DNA from: Clavibacter sepedonicus
Lineage (GTDB): Bacteria; Actinomycetota; Actinomycetes; Actinomycetales; Microbacteriaceae
Direction: 5' to 3'
Length of the DNA: 64,000 bases
NCBI RefSeq assembly: GCF_000069225.1
Contig: NC_010407.1
Span: forward strand, 2,480,001-2,544,000
Shown here: piece by piece, positions 1-7,862 of the stretch
Position numbering within the stretch: position 1 is the stretch's first letter
Layout: each line of letters begins with the position of its first letter
Position numbers and translations under genes: made by a program
The notes under the pieces: model-generated
Told to the model about the DNA's origin: nothing
Database searches by the model: none
The model's input: only the letters and a program-made list of their open reading frames with translations

Positions 1-85
1 CGTCGCCCGACCCACGCGGTCCGGCGGCGGGGGCTCCTTGCATGTCGGACTCCTGATCCGGGCGGGTCGCGCCCCCGGCTCTGCC

Positions 86-91
86 TACGAT
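86..91 (+). promoter_or_regulatory. -10 box of leaderless gene at 98
   Basis: TACGAT ends 6 nt before the ATG at 98. With that spacing transcription would begin at or next to the start codon. No Shine-Dalgarno is visible. Confidence 0.5.
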
Positions 92-97
92 GACCGC

Positions 98-790
98 ATG
101 CCCGACGCCGTCGCCCCGCCCTCCTCCTCCTCCTCCTCCTCCTCCTCCTCCTCCTCCTCCCGCTCCCGCACCGCCGCCGTCCTCGTCGCGGTCGCGCTGC
201 CGCCCCTGGCCCTCGCGGCCGCCGGCCTGTCGCACCCCGACCATCTGACCGACGACACCGCGATGCACTGGCGCGACATGCACATCGCCCTGCTGCCCGT
301 CTTCCCGCTGCTCGCGATCGCGCCGATCCTCCTCACGCGCCGCCACGACCGCCGCCTCGGCATCGTCGCGATTGTCCTCGGGTTCGCCTACGCCGTCTGC
401 TACCAGGCGCTCGACATCCTCGCGGGCATCGCGGCGGGCGCCCTCCAGCTCGAGGGCGGCCAGGGCGTCATCACCATGTACGGCCTCGCGGACGACATCG
501 TCGTCACGGGCGTCTGGTCGTACGTCGCCGTCACCGTGCTGGCGAGCGCGCTCGTGATCCGGCATGCGGGGCTCCTGGCGCTGCCGGGCGCGGCGATCGC
601 CGTGGTCGCGGCCGTCTCGTTCGTCGACAGCCACATCTTCTTCCCGCGCGGGGTGATCACCATGCTCGGCCTCGCGATCGGCTGGACCTGGCTGGCGCTC
701 GCGTCGCGCGGACCGGCACGCCCCGGGGCCACCGCGTCCACCGGCTCGGCGAGCGCCCCCGCGGCCGACCGCGCGGAGGCGGCGGCATAG
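98..790 (+). CDS. polyserine-leader integral membrane protein, unknown function
   Basis: A 230-residue protein that I do not recognise. After MPDAVAPP comes a run of 13 serines (residues 9-21) and RSR, then about five or six hydrophobic segments, for example around residues 25-45, 65-82, 90-120 and 140-200. The conserved-looking loop between the first two has GLSHPDHLTDDTAMHWRDMH. The tail is Ala/Thr/Ser rich. The start at 98 is preferred over an in-frame ATG at 38 because a -10 box lies 6 nt upstream, which fits leaderless expression. It probably sits in the cytoplasmic membrane. The next gene, sdaA, starts 9 nt after the stop but has its own -10 box inside this gene's end. Confidence 0.7.
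   Translation: MPDAVAPPSSSSSSSSSSSSSRSRTAAVLVAVALPPLALAAAGLSHPDHLTDDTAMHWRDMHIALLPVFPLLAIAPILLTRRHDRRLGIVAIVLGFAYAVCYQALDILAGIAAGALQLEGGQGVITMYGLADDIVVTGVWSYVAVTVLASALVIRHAGLLALPGAAIAVVAAVSFVDSHIFFPRGVITMLGLAIGWTWLALASRGPARPGATASTGSASAPAADRAEAAA
122..160 (+). repeat. (TCC)13 trinucleotide microsatellite
   Basis: Thirteen perfect TCC units encode Ser9-Ser21 of the membrane protein at 98-790. All serine codons in the run are identical. Because the unit is three bases, slippage would change the length of the serine run without breaking the frame. Confidence 0.95.
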
Positions 791-793
791 TCT
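788..793 (+). promoter_or_regulatory. -10 box of leaderless sdaA
   Basis: TAGTCT overlaps the stop codon of the preceding membrane protein gene and lies 6 nt before the sdaA ATG at 800. Confidence 0.45.
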
Positions 794-799
794 GACGGG

Positions 800-2167
800 A
801 TGACAGCGTACGTCTCGGCACTCGACCTCTTCTCCATCGGGATCGGGCCGTCGAGCTCGCACACCGTCGGCCCCATGCGCGCGGCGCTGCTCTTCGCCGA
901 GGAGTGCCAGGCGTCGCCGCGGTTCACGGAGATCGCGCGCGTCACCGTGCGGCTGTACGGCTCGCTCGGCGCGACCGGGCTCGGACACGGCACGCCCGAC
1001 GCGGTCGTCGCGGGGCTCGCGGGCCTCGCGCCCGAGACGTGCGATCCGGACGAGGTGCGCGGCCGCTGGTCCGGGCTCGGCGAGGGCGTCGACGTGCCGC
1101 TCGCGGGGATCCACCCGGTGCGCATGGTGGGCCGCGACCTCACGTTCGAGCCGTTCACGCGCCTCCCCCGGCATCCCAACGCGATGCACCTGGCCGCGCT
1201 CGACGCCGACGGCGGCACGGTGCTCGAGAGCACGTGGTTCTCGGTCGGCGGCGGCTTCGTGCTGCGCGAGGACCAGGCGCCGTCCGCCGTGCTGCCCACG
1301 GGGCTCCCGCACTCCTTCTCCAACGCCGACGAGCTCATCGAGCTGGCCGAGACCACAGGGCGCTCCATCGCCGACGTCGCGCGCGACACCGAGGAGTCGA
1401 TCCACGGATCCCGCCGCGCGGTCGCCGGGCTCGACGCGATCTGGGACGCGATGGCCGCGTGCGTGACCGCGGGGCTCGGCGGCCAGGGCACGCTGCCGGG
1501 TGGGCTCAACGTGCGGCGGCGGGCGGCGCGCGTCGCGTCGCAGCTGGCCTCGATCGACGCCGAGGGCACGCGCGACACGTCGCACGAGTGGCTGCACGCG
1601 TTCGCGCTCGCGGTGAACGAGGAGAACGCGTCCGGCGGGCGCGTGGTCACTGCACCCACGAACGGCGCGGCCGGCATCATCCCCGCGGTCGGCTCCTACT
1701 ACCTGCGGTTCGTGCCGGGCGCCGACCGCGACGGGATCCGCGACTACCTCCTCACTGCGACCGCCATCGGGTCGCTCGTGAAGGCCAACGCGTCCATCTC
1801 GGGCGCGGAGGCCGGCTGCCAGGGCGAGGTCGGCACGGCGTGCGCGATGGCGGCGGGCGCCCTCTGCGCGGTGCTCGGCGGATCCCCGCGGCAGGTCGAG
1901 AACGCGGCCGAGATCGCGATGGAGCACCACCTCGGCCTCACGTGCGATCCCGTGGGCGGGCTCGTGCAGATCCCGTGCATCGAGCGCAACGCGATCGCCG
2001 CCTCCACCGCCGTCAACGCCGCGCGCATGGCGCTGCACGGCGACGGCACGCACCTCGTCTCCCTCGACACCGTGATCGAGACCATGCGGCAGACGGGCCT
2101 CGACATGTCCACCAAGTACAAGGAGACGTCCACGGGCGGGCTCGCGGTCAACGTCATCGAGTGCTGA
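800..2167 (+). CDS. sdaA: L-serine ammonia-lyase (iron-sulfur, single chain)
   Basis: A 455-residue L-serine dehydratase that converts L-serine to pyruvate and ammonia in the cytoplasm. The beta domain starts at once with [21 protein letters not shown], and the alpha domain follows from about residue 190, so this is the one-polypeptide form. The presumed [4Fe-4S] cysteines lie near residues 340 (GAEAGCQGE), 381 (CDPVGG) and 392 (IPCIER); their spacing of about 41 and 11 matches the family. [14 protein letters not shown] is also typical. Length is normal. The gene appears to be transcribed alone as a leaderless mRNA. Confidence 0.95.
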   Translation: MTAYVSALDLFSIGIGPSSSHTVGPMRAALLFAEECQASPRFTEIARVTVRLYGSLGATGLGHGTPDAVVAGLAGLAPETCDPDEVRGRWSGLGEGVDVPLAGIHPVRMVGRDLTFEPFTRLPRHPNAMHLAALDADGGTVLESTWFSVGGGFVLREDQAPSAVLPTGLPHSFSNADELIELAETTGRSIADVARDTEESIHGSRRAVAGLDAIWDAMAACVTAGLGGQGTLPGGLNVRRRAARVASQLASIDAEGTRDTSHEWLHAFALAVNEENASGGRVVTAPTNGAAGIIPAVGSYYLRFVPGADRDGIRDYLLTATAIGSLVKANASISGAEAGCQGEVGTACAMAAGALCAVLGGSPRQVENAAEIAMEHHLGLTCDPVGGLVQIPCIERNAIAASTAVNAARMALHGDGTHLVSLDTVIETMRQTGLDMSTKYKETSTGGLAVNVIEC

Positions 2168-2204
2168 GGGTCCGGGCGGCGGCCGGCCGTGTCAGGCTGG
2201 GCGC

Positions 2205-2603
2205 ATGGGTGTCCCCGCGCTGCTGCTCGCCGTCGCGGCGCTGCTGATCCTCGGCACCACGCAGCTCGCGGCCTGGGGCGCGCTCAAGCGCAACGGCTGG
2301 ATCGGGATCCGCACGCGCCCCCTCATGGTGAGCGATGCGTCATGGAAGGCCGGGCACCAGGCCGCCCTCCCGGCGCTCCGCAGCACGTGCCTGCCCGTCG
2401 CGATCGGCGGCGTCATCGGCGGGATCGCGGCCGGCGCCGGCATGAACAGCGTCGCCAGCTGGGGTGGGCTGCTGCTCGTCGGCGGGATCGTCTGGAGCAC
2501 GTTCCGCGCGGGGCAGGCGGCGAAGCGGGTCACGCGCCGCCAGGACGCCGAGCGGCAGGACGCCGAGCGCTGGGACCGGCCGCCGCGGATCCGGCACGAC
2601 TAG
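2205..2603 (+). CDS. SdpI-family membrane protein
   Basis: A 132-residue membrane protein. It has a hydrophobic N-terminal helix (about residues 3-24), then KRNGWIGIRTRPLMVSDASW, the signature of the SdpI/YhfL family (NxWIGIRT...W), then a second hydrophobic block (about 60-90) and a charged tail. SdpI itself is the Bacillus immunity protein against the SdpC toxin, but most actinobacterial members have no known toxin partner and none is seen here. The start at 2205 has a CAGGCT hexamer 6 nt upstream, a weak fit to the leaderless pattern. Two stop/CTAG sites follow, the second of which received IS element A. Confidence 0.75.
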   Translation: MGVPALLLAVAALLILGTTQLAAWGALKRNGWIGIRTRPLMVSDASWKAGHQAALPALRSTCLPVAIGGVIGGIAAGAGMNSVASWGGLLLVGGIVWSTFRAGQAAKRVTRRQDAERQDAERWDRPPRIRHD

Positions 2604-2641
2604 GGCGGCGCGACCAGCCCGGCGCGACTAGGTGTACTGAG

Positions 2642-3604
2642 TCATGACGTTGGTGACACTCGGGCCGCGGGCGTGAGCCCGTGGCTTGAGTGGATTCGTT
2701 CAGTGTTGTAGTGCTCGATGAAGGGGTCAAGCGCGTCGGCGCGGTGTTGGTTGCTGGTGAAGGGTTGCCGGTAGGCCCACTCGGTCGCGAGGGTCCGGTT
2801 GAAGCGCTCGACCTTGCCGTTCTGCCAGGGGCAGTGCGGGCGGATGAACTTCTGCCGCGCGCCCAGGTCCTGGACGGCGTTCTTGAACGCGGTCGAGTGC
2901 CGGTAGGCGAACGCGTTGTCCGTGATGACCCGCTCGATCCGGGTGATCCCGCGCCCGGCGAAGTACGCCGCTGCGCGGGTCAGGAACCCGGCCGCGGTCG
3001 CGCCTTTCTCATCGGGATGGATCTCCGCGTAGGCGAGACGGGTGTGGTCATCGACCGCGGCATGGACGTAATCGAACCCGATCCCGCGGCCGCGGACCTG
3101 CTCGCTGCGCCCGTGGACCCGCCAGCCGCCTCCGTCCGGGATCCTCCCGAGCTTCTTCACGTCCACGTGGATCAGATCACCCGGATGCTCGTGCTCATAC
3201 CGGTGCGCCGTTGACCGGGATGCCCGGATCACGGCCCCGGTGACGGGGTCCAACCATGCCAACGGCGGCGCCCCGTGCCGGCGCAGGATGCGGGAGATCG
3301 TACGGGATGGAACACCTGTCACCGGCGCCAGCCGCGCAGGACCCGCCCGCAACTGGGCCCGCGCTTCCAGCACGGCCCGTTCCCGCTCCGGGCTCGTTCG
3401 CCTCGGTACTGACCGGGGCCGCGATGACCGATCCGTCAGCCCTCGCAGCCCCTCGGCACGGAACCGGTTCACCCATCGATGCGCGCACTGCCGCGACACC
3501 CCCAGCTCCCGCGCGACGTGCGCGACCGGCCGACGATCCTCCACCACCCGCCGCACGAGGAGAACCCTCCCGTGAACCGTCAGACGAGCATTACCGTGGG
3601 ACAT
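2642..3604 (-). CDS. IS481-family DDE transposase (copy A)
   Basis: A 320-residue transposase. The N-terminal helix-turn-helix covers about residues 10-60 ([20 protein letters not shown]), a second small HTH follows, then the retroviral-integrase core: first Asp in [18 protein letters not shown], second in [12 protein letters not shown], and Glu in [13 protein letters not shown]. It appears intact. It differs from copy B at three residues in this comparison (FAGRG/FAGHG, HSTAF/HSTVF, FTSNQ/FTGNQ). Its ribosome-binding site AGGAGG lies inside a hairpin arm just upstream of the ATG, so read-through transcripts should translate poorly. Confidence 0.97.
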   Translation of the reverse strand: MSHGNARLTVHGRVLLVRRVVEDRRPVAHVARELGVSRQCAHRWVNRFRAEGLRGLTDRSSRPRSVPRRTSPERERAVLEARAQLRAGPARLAPVTGVPSRTISRILRRHGAPPLAWLDPVTGAVIRASRSTAHRYEHEHPGDLIHVDVKKLGRIPDGGGWRVHGRSEQVRGRGIGFDYVHAAVDDHTRLAYAEIHPDEKGATAAGFLTRAAAYFAGRGITRIERVITDNAFAYRHSTAFKNAVQDLGARQKFIRPHCPWQNGKVERFNRTLATEWAYRQPFTSNQHRADALDPFIEHYNTERIHSSHGLTPAARVSPTS

Positions 3605-3605
3605 C

Positions 3606-3658
3606 GAGGCCTCCTGGCGATGGTTGAACTGAACAGCTCCATCAAGCCAGGAGGCCTC
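3606..3658 (-). promoter_or_regulatory. hairpin sequestering the transposase ribosome-binding site
   Basis: Perfect 13-bp inverted repeats at 3606-3618 and 3646-3658 (GAGGCCTCCTGGC and its complement) surround a 27-nt loop. The AGGAGG Shine-Dalgarno of the transposase is in the start-proximal arm, 5 nt from the ATG. A transcript entering from outside the element would fold and hide it. Confidence 0.75.
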
Positions 3659-3701
3659 TTCACACGCCCCGAAGTGTCACCAACGTCATGGCCGAGTACA
3701 A

Positions 3702-4808
3702 CTAGGCCGGCGAGCCCGCCTCGCGCAGCGCGTCGCCCACAGCAGCCAGGCGATCCCGCCCGACGAGGCCGAGGTGGTACACGTACGTGTCGTCTATCCC
3801 GCGCACGGCCGCGGGCCAGCCGGCGCGGATGCTCGCAGGCGTCGCCGGCGGCAGCGCCCAGAGGTAGCCGCCGAGCGGGATGCCGGGCAGCCGCTCGCGG
3901 AGCGCGCGCATCGCGTCGGCGTCGTGGGCCACGGCGTCGAGCACCACGACGCCGTCCACCTCGTCGAGGTCGTCGAGGAGCGCGGCGAACGGCCCGGTGG
4001 CCCACGGATCCGCCTGCGCGTGCACGACGACGCGGTCGACGCCGGCGTCACGCGCGGCGGCGAGGCACGCGTCGAGGAGCTGCCGCCGGGCCCGGCTGCG
4101 CACGCGCAGGACGGCGTCGAGCCCGTCGAGCCCGCCGTCCGCGTCGACGCGGGCGCGCACGTCGGCGCGGAGCGCGTCCGGATCCTCGCCCTCCTCCGCG
4201 AGCAGCCCGACGCACACCGTGCAGAAGCAGATGGACAGCAGCGCCTCGGCTTCGGCCGACCAGTCGGCGCCCGCGGTCTTCTCGTGGTGCCCGAGGTGGC
4301 CGAGGCCCATGGGGCCGCACGCCTCGAGCATCACGCCGTCGAGGTCCACCGCCCGGGCCGTCTCGGCGACCAGCGCCGTCGCGTACTCACGCACCTCGGG
4401 GCGCGCGGGGCAGAGCGCGTACGGGTACGCCTCGCCGAACGCGTTGACGACGCAGCTGCCCGGGTTGCGCGTGCCGACCGACGTCGAGTGCGTGAGGACG
4501 ATCCACGCCTCGACCCGGAGGCCCGCGGCGCGCGCGATCGCGGCGGCCCGGGCGAACGCGTCCGGGCCGACCCACGGGGTGTCGTCGTCGGGCCGGAGCT
4601 CGCCCCAGGCCCCCTCGCGCACCGGCAGGTACAGCGCCGCGGAGCGCGCGTCCACGATGCGGTGCCGCGGATGCAGCGGCGTCGCGGCCCGCACCGAGTG
4701 GTACGCGGCCGCGATGGCGACGCCGTCGGCGCCCGCGGCCCGGACCCGCGTGACAGCGTCGGGGTCGTCGATCAGGTCCCACGGGTAGGCGCAGAACGCG
4801 ACGCTCAT
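3702..4808 (-). CDS. conserved protein of unknown function, possible TIM-barrel, in uronate cluster
   Basis: A 368-residue alanine-rich soluble protein that I cannot assign firmly. The start MSVAFCAYPWDLIDDPDAV, the internal VEAWIVLTHSTSVG, YPYALCPARPEVREY and DGVMLEACGPMG resemble the strands of glycoside-hydrolase-like TIM barrels. A cysteine cluster SICFCTVC (about residue 190) could bind metal, but that is only a guess. There is no signal peptide. It is the last gene of a three-gene minus-strand operon; its ATG overlaps the IclR stop (ATGA), so it is probably co-translated with the regulator. Its TAG stop lies in the CTAG target of IS element A, and the coding sequence is undamaged. A role in breaking down or modifying uronic-acid sugars is an inference from position. 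Confidence 0.6.
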   Translation of the reverse strand: MSVAFCAYPWDLIDDPDAVTRVRAAGADGVAIAAAYHSVRAATPLHPRHRIVDARSAALYLPVREGAWGELRPDDDTPWVGPDAFARAAAIARAAGLRVEAWIVLTHSTSVGTRNPGSCVVNAFGEAYPYALCPARPEVREYATALVAETARAVDLDGVMLEACGPMGLGHLGHHEKTAGADWSAEAEALLSICFCTVCVGLLAEEGEDPDALRADVRARVDADGGLDGLDAVLRVRSRARRQLLDACLAAARDAGVDRVVVHAQADPWATGPFAALLDDLDEVDGVVVLDAVAHDADAMRALRERLPGIPLGGYLWALPPATPASIRAGWPAAVRGIDDTYVYHLGLVGRDRLAAVGDALREAGSPA

Positions 4809-5599
4809 CGCACGCCCGCCGACCGCAGCGCCTGGGCGAGCCGGTGCGCGTGCGCGCCGATGATCCCCGCGACGCGCTCCACCTCGGAGTCGCTCGCGCG
4901 GTCGATGGGCATGGAGCAGCTGATCGCGTCGGTCGCGGGGATCCGGTAGCCCACGCTCACCGCGACGCAGCTGACGCCGGCCAGGTTCTCCTCGCGCTCG
5001 TGCGCGTAGCCGCGTTCACGCGCCGCGTCGAGCTGCGCGTCGAGCGCGGCGACGTCAGTCACGGTCTGCGGGGTGAGGGCGGCGAGCGGGCCCGATCCGA
5101 GCACCTCCCGACGCTCCTCGGGGCTGAGCTCCGCGAGCAGGGCCTTGCCGAGCGACGTCACGTGCGCGGGCAGCTGCCGGCCGACGCGCGAGGTCGCCCG
5201 CCGGGACTCGGTGGTCTCGCGCGTGGCGAGGTACAGCACGCGGTCGCCCTCGCGGCGCGCGTAGTGCGCGGTGTACCCGGTCTCGTCGCGGATCCGCTCG
5301 AGGGCCGCGAGGGCGTGCGGCAGCGCCCGGTCGCGGTCGAGGTAGGCGGTGCCGACGACGAGCGCGCGGGATCCGATGGAGACGTGCGTGCCGTCCTGCA
5401 GCATCTGGATCCAGCCGCTCGCCGCCATGGTGTGCAGCAGCTGGTGCAGGCTCGACCGCGGGTAGCCGGACGCGCGGTGCAGGTCCACGACGGAGACGGG
5501 CTCGGACGACGCGGCCAGCCGCTCCAGCAGCGCCAGCGTGCGCTCCGCCGACTTGACCGGCCGTGCCCCGCGCTCCCCTGCCGGTCCGTCGGTCACCAT
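4805..5599 (-). CDS. IclR-family transcriptional regulator of the uronate cluster
   Basis: A 264-residue IclR protein. The N-terminal winged helix (about residues 15-75) contains VKSAERTLALLERLA and VVDLHRASGYPRSSLHQLLHTM; the C-terminal effector domain contains RDETGYTAHYARREGDRVLYLA, RQLPAHVTSLGKALLAEL and the late SVGYRIPATDAISCSMPI. The start at 5599 is chosen over one at 5632 because GGGAGA precedes it and the upstream uronate dehydrogenase stop overlaps it by 7 nt. It probably binds the shared promoter region at 6433-6500 and responds to a uronic acid or a keto-deoxy sugar acid, as many IclR regulators in pectin catabolism do (inference). Confidence 0.88.
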   Translation of the reverse strand: MVTDGPAGERGARPVKSAERTLALLERLAASSEPVSVVDLHRASGYPRSSLHQLLHTMAASGWIQMLQDGTHVSIGSRALVVGTAYLDRDRALPHALAALERIRDETGYTAHYARREGDRVLYLATRETTESRRATSRVGRQLPAHVTSLGKALLAELSPEERREVLGSGPLAALTPQTVTDVAALDAQLDAARERGYAHEREENLAGVSCVAVSVGYRIPATDAISCSMPIDRASDSEVERVAGIIGAHAHRLAQALRSAGVR

Positions 5600-6402
5600 G
5601 CGTCTCCCAGTGCGTGCTCCGGAGCGGCCCACTCGCCGCCGATGAGTCCGTTCGCGTCGGCGTCGTCCACGTCGGCGTCGTCCACGTCGACGATGCCGGC
5701 CGCGAACGCCTCCGCGTCGTCCTCAGGGTAGTAGCCGATCCGCTCGCCGGACTCGGGCGAGAACCACGCGCGGGCGTTGCGCGACACGCCCCAGACGATG
5801 CGGTGGCCGGGCTCCTCGAGCGCGGCGACGGCCTCGACGAGCCGCGCGAGGTCCGGGAAGGAGAGCCAGGTGGAGAGCGAGCGGCGACCCGTCGGCCGGT
5901 CGAGGAGCGTGCCGATCCTGGCGCTCACGACGCTCATCGCGTGGCGGTCGGCGTACACGGATCCGAGCGCCTCCATGGCCGCCTTCGTCACGCCGTAGAG
6001 GCTGTCCGGCCGGGGCGGCAGGTGGTCGACGGGCACCGCGGGCACCGGGTGGAAGCCGACGGCGTGCGTGGAGCTCGCGAGGAGGACGCGGCGGACGCCC
6101 TCCTGGCGCGCGGCGTCGAGCACGCTCCGGGTGCCGTCGATGTTCGCCGCGAGCACGTCGTCCCACGGCCGTTCGCGGCTGATCCCGCCGAGGTGCACCA
6201 CGACGTCCGCGCCGCGCACGGCATCGCGCACGGCGTCGGTGTCGCGCACCGAGGCGATGACGGCACGCTCCCCCTCGACCGGCTCCGGATCCACCAGGTC
6301 GAGGAGCACGAGCTCGTGGCCCGCCGCCCGCAGCAGGGGCCGGACGCCGCGTCCGGCCATGCCGGCGGCCCCCGTCATCACGATGCGCGTCGTGTCCGCC
6401 AT
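5593..6402 (-). CDS. udh: NAD-dependent uronate dehydrogenase-like epimerase/dehydratase
   Basis: A 269-residue short-chain NAD-binding protein of the extended family. The nucleotide motif is MTGAAGMAGRGV (about residues 9-20), and the catalytic tyrosine and lysine are in YGVTKAAME (about residues 140-148) after the serine of ASSTHAVG. The size and the ending fit uronate dehydrogenases, which oxidise D-glucuronate or D-galacturonate to the aldaric acid lactone. The neighbouring glucarate dehydratase and 5-dehydro-4-deoxyglucarate dehydratase support that step. GAGGAG lies 5 nt before the ATG. A 15-bp direct repeat near the 3' end encodes a doubled DVDDAD segment. A plain sugar epimerase is the alternative. 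Confidence 0.75.
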   Translation of the reverse strand: MADTTRIVMTGAAGMAGRGVRPLLRAAGHELVLLDLVDPEPVEGERAVIASVRDTDAVRDAVRGADVVVHLGGISRERPWDDVLAANIDGTRSVLDAARQEGVRRVLLASSTHAVGFHPVPAVPVDHLPPRPDSLYGVTKAAMEALGSVYADRHAMSVVSARIGTLLDRPTGRRSLSTWLSFPDLARLVEAVAALEEPGHRIVWGVSRNARAWFSPESGERIGYYPEDDAEAFAAGIVDVDDADVDDADANGLIGGEWAAPEHALGDAW

Positions 6403-6432
6403 GCCTTCTCCTCAGGGTCGTCCCACCGGCGA

Positions 6433-6500
6433 TTGACATCGCCGTCGATTGCATTACCGTAGCAGCGCATTCACACTGACGCAATGCATTCAAGCATGCA
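6433..6500. promoter_or_regulatory. overlapping divergent promoters and operator of the uronate cluster
   Basis: Rightward: TTGACA at 6433-6438, 16-nt spacer, TACCGT at 6455-6460. Leftward, on the minus strand: TTGCGT (complement of 6479-6484), 17-nt spacer, TACGGT (complement of 6456-6461). The two -10 boxes share five bases, so both promoters cannot be occupied together. An inverted repeat TGCAT-N6-ATGCA at 6485-6500 covers the leftward -35 and the rightward early transcribed region, and is a candidate IclR operator. Confidence 0.6.
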
Positions 6501-6512
6501 AATGGAGATTCG

Positions 6513-7862
6513 ATGATGAAGACTCGACTCGTGCGGAGGGCGATCGCCTTGGCATCCGTCGCCGCGCTCGCGGGCACCATGAGCGCCTGCTCCGCGTCGG
6601 ACGGCGGCGGCTCCACCTCCGCGGACGACCGCTCCCTCGAGGTGTGGACGCGCAGCACGCCGGACGATGCCGCGTCCTACCAGTTCGTGTTCGACGCCTT
6701 CACCGCGAAGACCGGCATCAAGATCGACTACAAGCCCGTCCCCGAGTTCGACACGCAGCTGCAGGCGCGCGCCCAGCAGCGGAGCCTCCCCGACGTGATG
6801 GTCACCGACGCCGGCAACCTCGGCACCTACGAGTCGCAGGGCTTCCTCCGCCCCGTCGACCGCGACGCCGTCGCCGGCGGCGACCAGATCTCCGACGCCA
6901 CGTGGCAGAGCACGCGCGGCACCGACGGCGACTACTACGGCATCCCGTGGTCGCGCCAGGCCGCCATCACCTTCATCCGCAAGGACTGGCGCGAGAAGCT
7001 CGGCCTGCCGGTGCCGAAGACCTGGGACGACCTCTCCGCGCTCGCGAAGGCGTTCGCCGAGGACGACCCGGACGGCGACGGCAAGGCCGACACCTACGGC
7101 ATGGTCGTGCCGGGCAGCGCCGAGAACGGGTACATCGCGCGCTGGGCCGCGTCGTACATCTGGCAGGCCGGCGGCGACATCCTGAAGGACGACGGCGACG
7201 GCACCTACACCGCGGACTTCGACAACCCGGGCACGGAGAAGGCCATGGAGTGGATCCGCGACCAGTTCTGCACCCCGGGCGTCGTCGTCCCCGGCTCCGT
7301 GAACCTCACGATCGCCAACACGCCGTTCTTCGCGCAGGGCACGGCCGGCATCTACCAGACCGGCCCCTACAACCTCAGCTCGTTCGACGCGGCGGTCGGC
7401 AAGGACAATGTGGAGGTGATCCCGACCCCGGCGGGCCCGGGCGGCGGCACGGACTCGTTCGCGGAGGGCGAGGACATCTACTTCGGCGCCTCCTCGAAGA
7501 AGCAGGACCTGCAGGAGCAGCTGGCCGAGTTCATGATCACGCCCGAGGCGCAGCAGCTCGCCATGCAGGTGAAGACGAACGACCAGGGCGTGCTGGCGCA
7601 GCCGGTGGTGCGGATCCCCGTCAACAGCTCCGTCGACATCGGCGCGGTGAAGGACGACCCGCGCTGGGACACCGCGAAGCAGGTCTACGACGAGCACGGC
7701 CGGTCGTTCCCGTGGGCGATCGACTTCACGCCCTACCGCCAGATCGTCGCGGACGGGCTGAACGGCGTCATCGCCGACTGCTCCAGCGACATCCCCGGGG
7801 CGCTGTCCGACATCCAGTCCCAGCTCTCCGACGAGCTCGACGAGCAGGGGGTGCAGGGATGA
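6513..7862 (+). CDS. ABC sugar-binding lipoprotein (CUT1 type)
   Basis: A 449-residue extracellular solute-binding protein. A lipoprotein signal peptide has basic residues KTRLVRR, a hydrophobic core and the lipobox MSAC with the lipidated Cys26, followed by a Ser/Gly/Asp linker. The mature part is of the family 1 sugar-binding type (EVWTRSTPDDAASYQFVFDAF, LPDVMVTDAGNLGTYESQGFL). GGAG lies about 8 nt before two adjacent ATG codons at 6513 and 6516; either may be used. It is the first gene of a five-gene plus-strand operon and probably captures a uronic acid or an oligouronide for the two permeases that follow (substrate inferred from neighbours). Confidence 0.9.
   Translation: MMKTRLVRRAIALASVAALAGTMSACSASDGGGSTSADDRSLEVWTRSTPDDAASYQFVFDAFTAKTGIKIDYKPVPEFDTQLQARAQQRSLPDVMVTDAGNLGTYESQGFLRPVDRDAVAGGDQISDATWQSTRGTDGDYYGIPWSRQAAITFIRKDWREKLGLPVPKTWDDLSALAKAFAEDDPDGDGKADTYGMVVPGSAENGYIARWAASYIWQAGGDILKDDGDGTYTADFDNPGTEKAMEWIRDQFCTPGVVVPGSVNLTIANTPFFAQGTAGIYQTGPYNLSSFDAAVGKDNVEVIPTPAGPGGGTDSFAEGEDIYFGASSKKQDLQEQLAEFMITPEAQQLAMQVKTNDQGVLAQPVVRIPVNSSVDIGAVKDDPRWDTAKQVYDEHGRSFPWAIDFTPYRQIVADGLNGVIADCSSDIPGALSDIQSQLSDELDEQGVQG

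Larger units (their letters stand above)
2633..3700 (-). mobile_element. IS481-family insertion sequence, copy A (1068 bp, IS1121-like)
   Basis: The ends are imperfect inverted repeats of about 28 bp beginning TGTACT and sharing CATGACGTTGGTGACACT. The element is flanked by perfect 6-bp direct repeats ACTAGG at 2627-2632 and 3701-3706. A 6-bp NCTAGN duplication is the known target pattern of Bordetella IS481. The right-hand CTAG contains the stop codon of the gene at 3702-4808. One transposase gene fills the element. The other copy, at 51295-52362, is almost identical and in the same orientation. From memory, Clavibacter IS1121 is of this family; I could not compare sequences. Confidence 0.95.

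Noticed and set aside
85..363. Minus-strand ORF with a poly-glutamate run
   Set aside because: It is only the reverse reading of the (TCC)13 tract and of a gene with clear membrane segments.
5640..5700. 15-bp direct repeat as a mobile-element footprint in the uronate dehydrogenase gene
   Set aside because: It is in frame, gives a doubled DVDDAD, and looks like simple slippage in an acidic surface segment.
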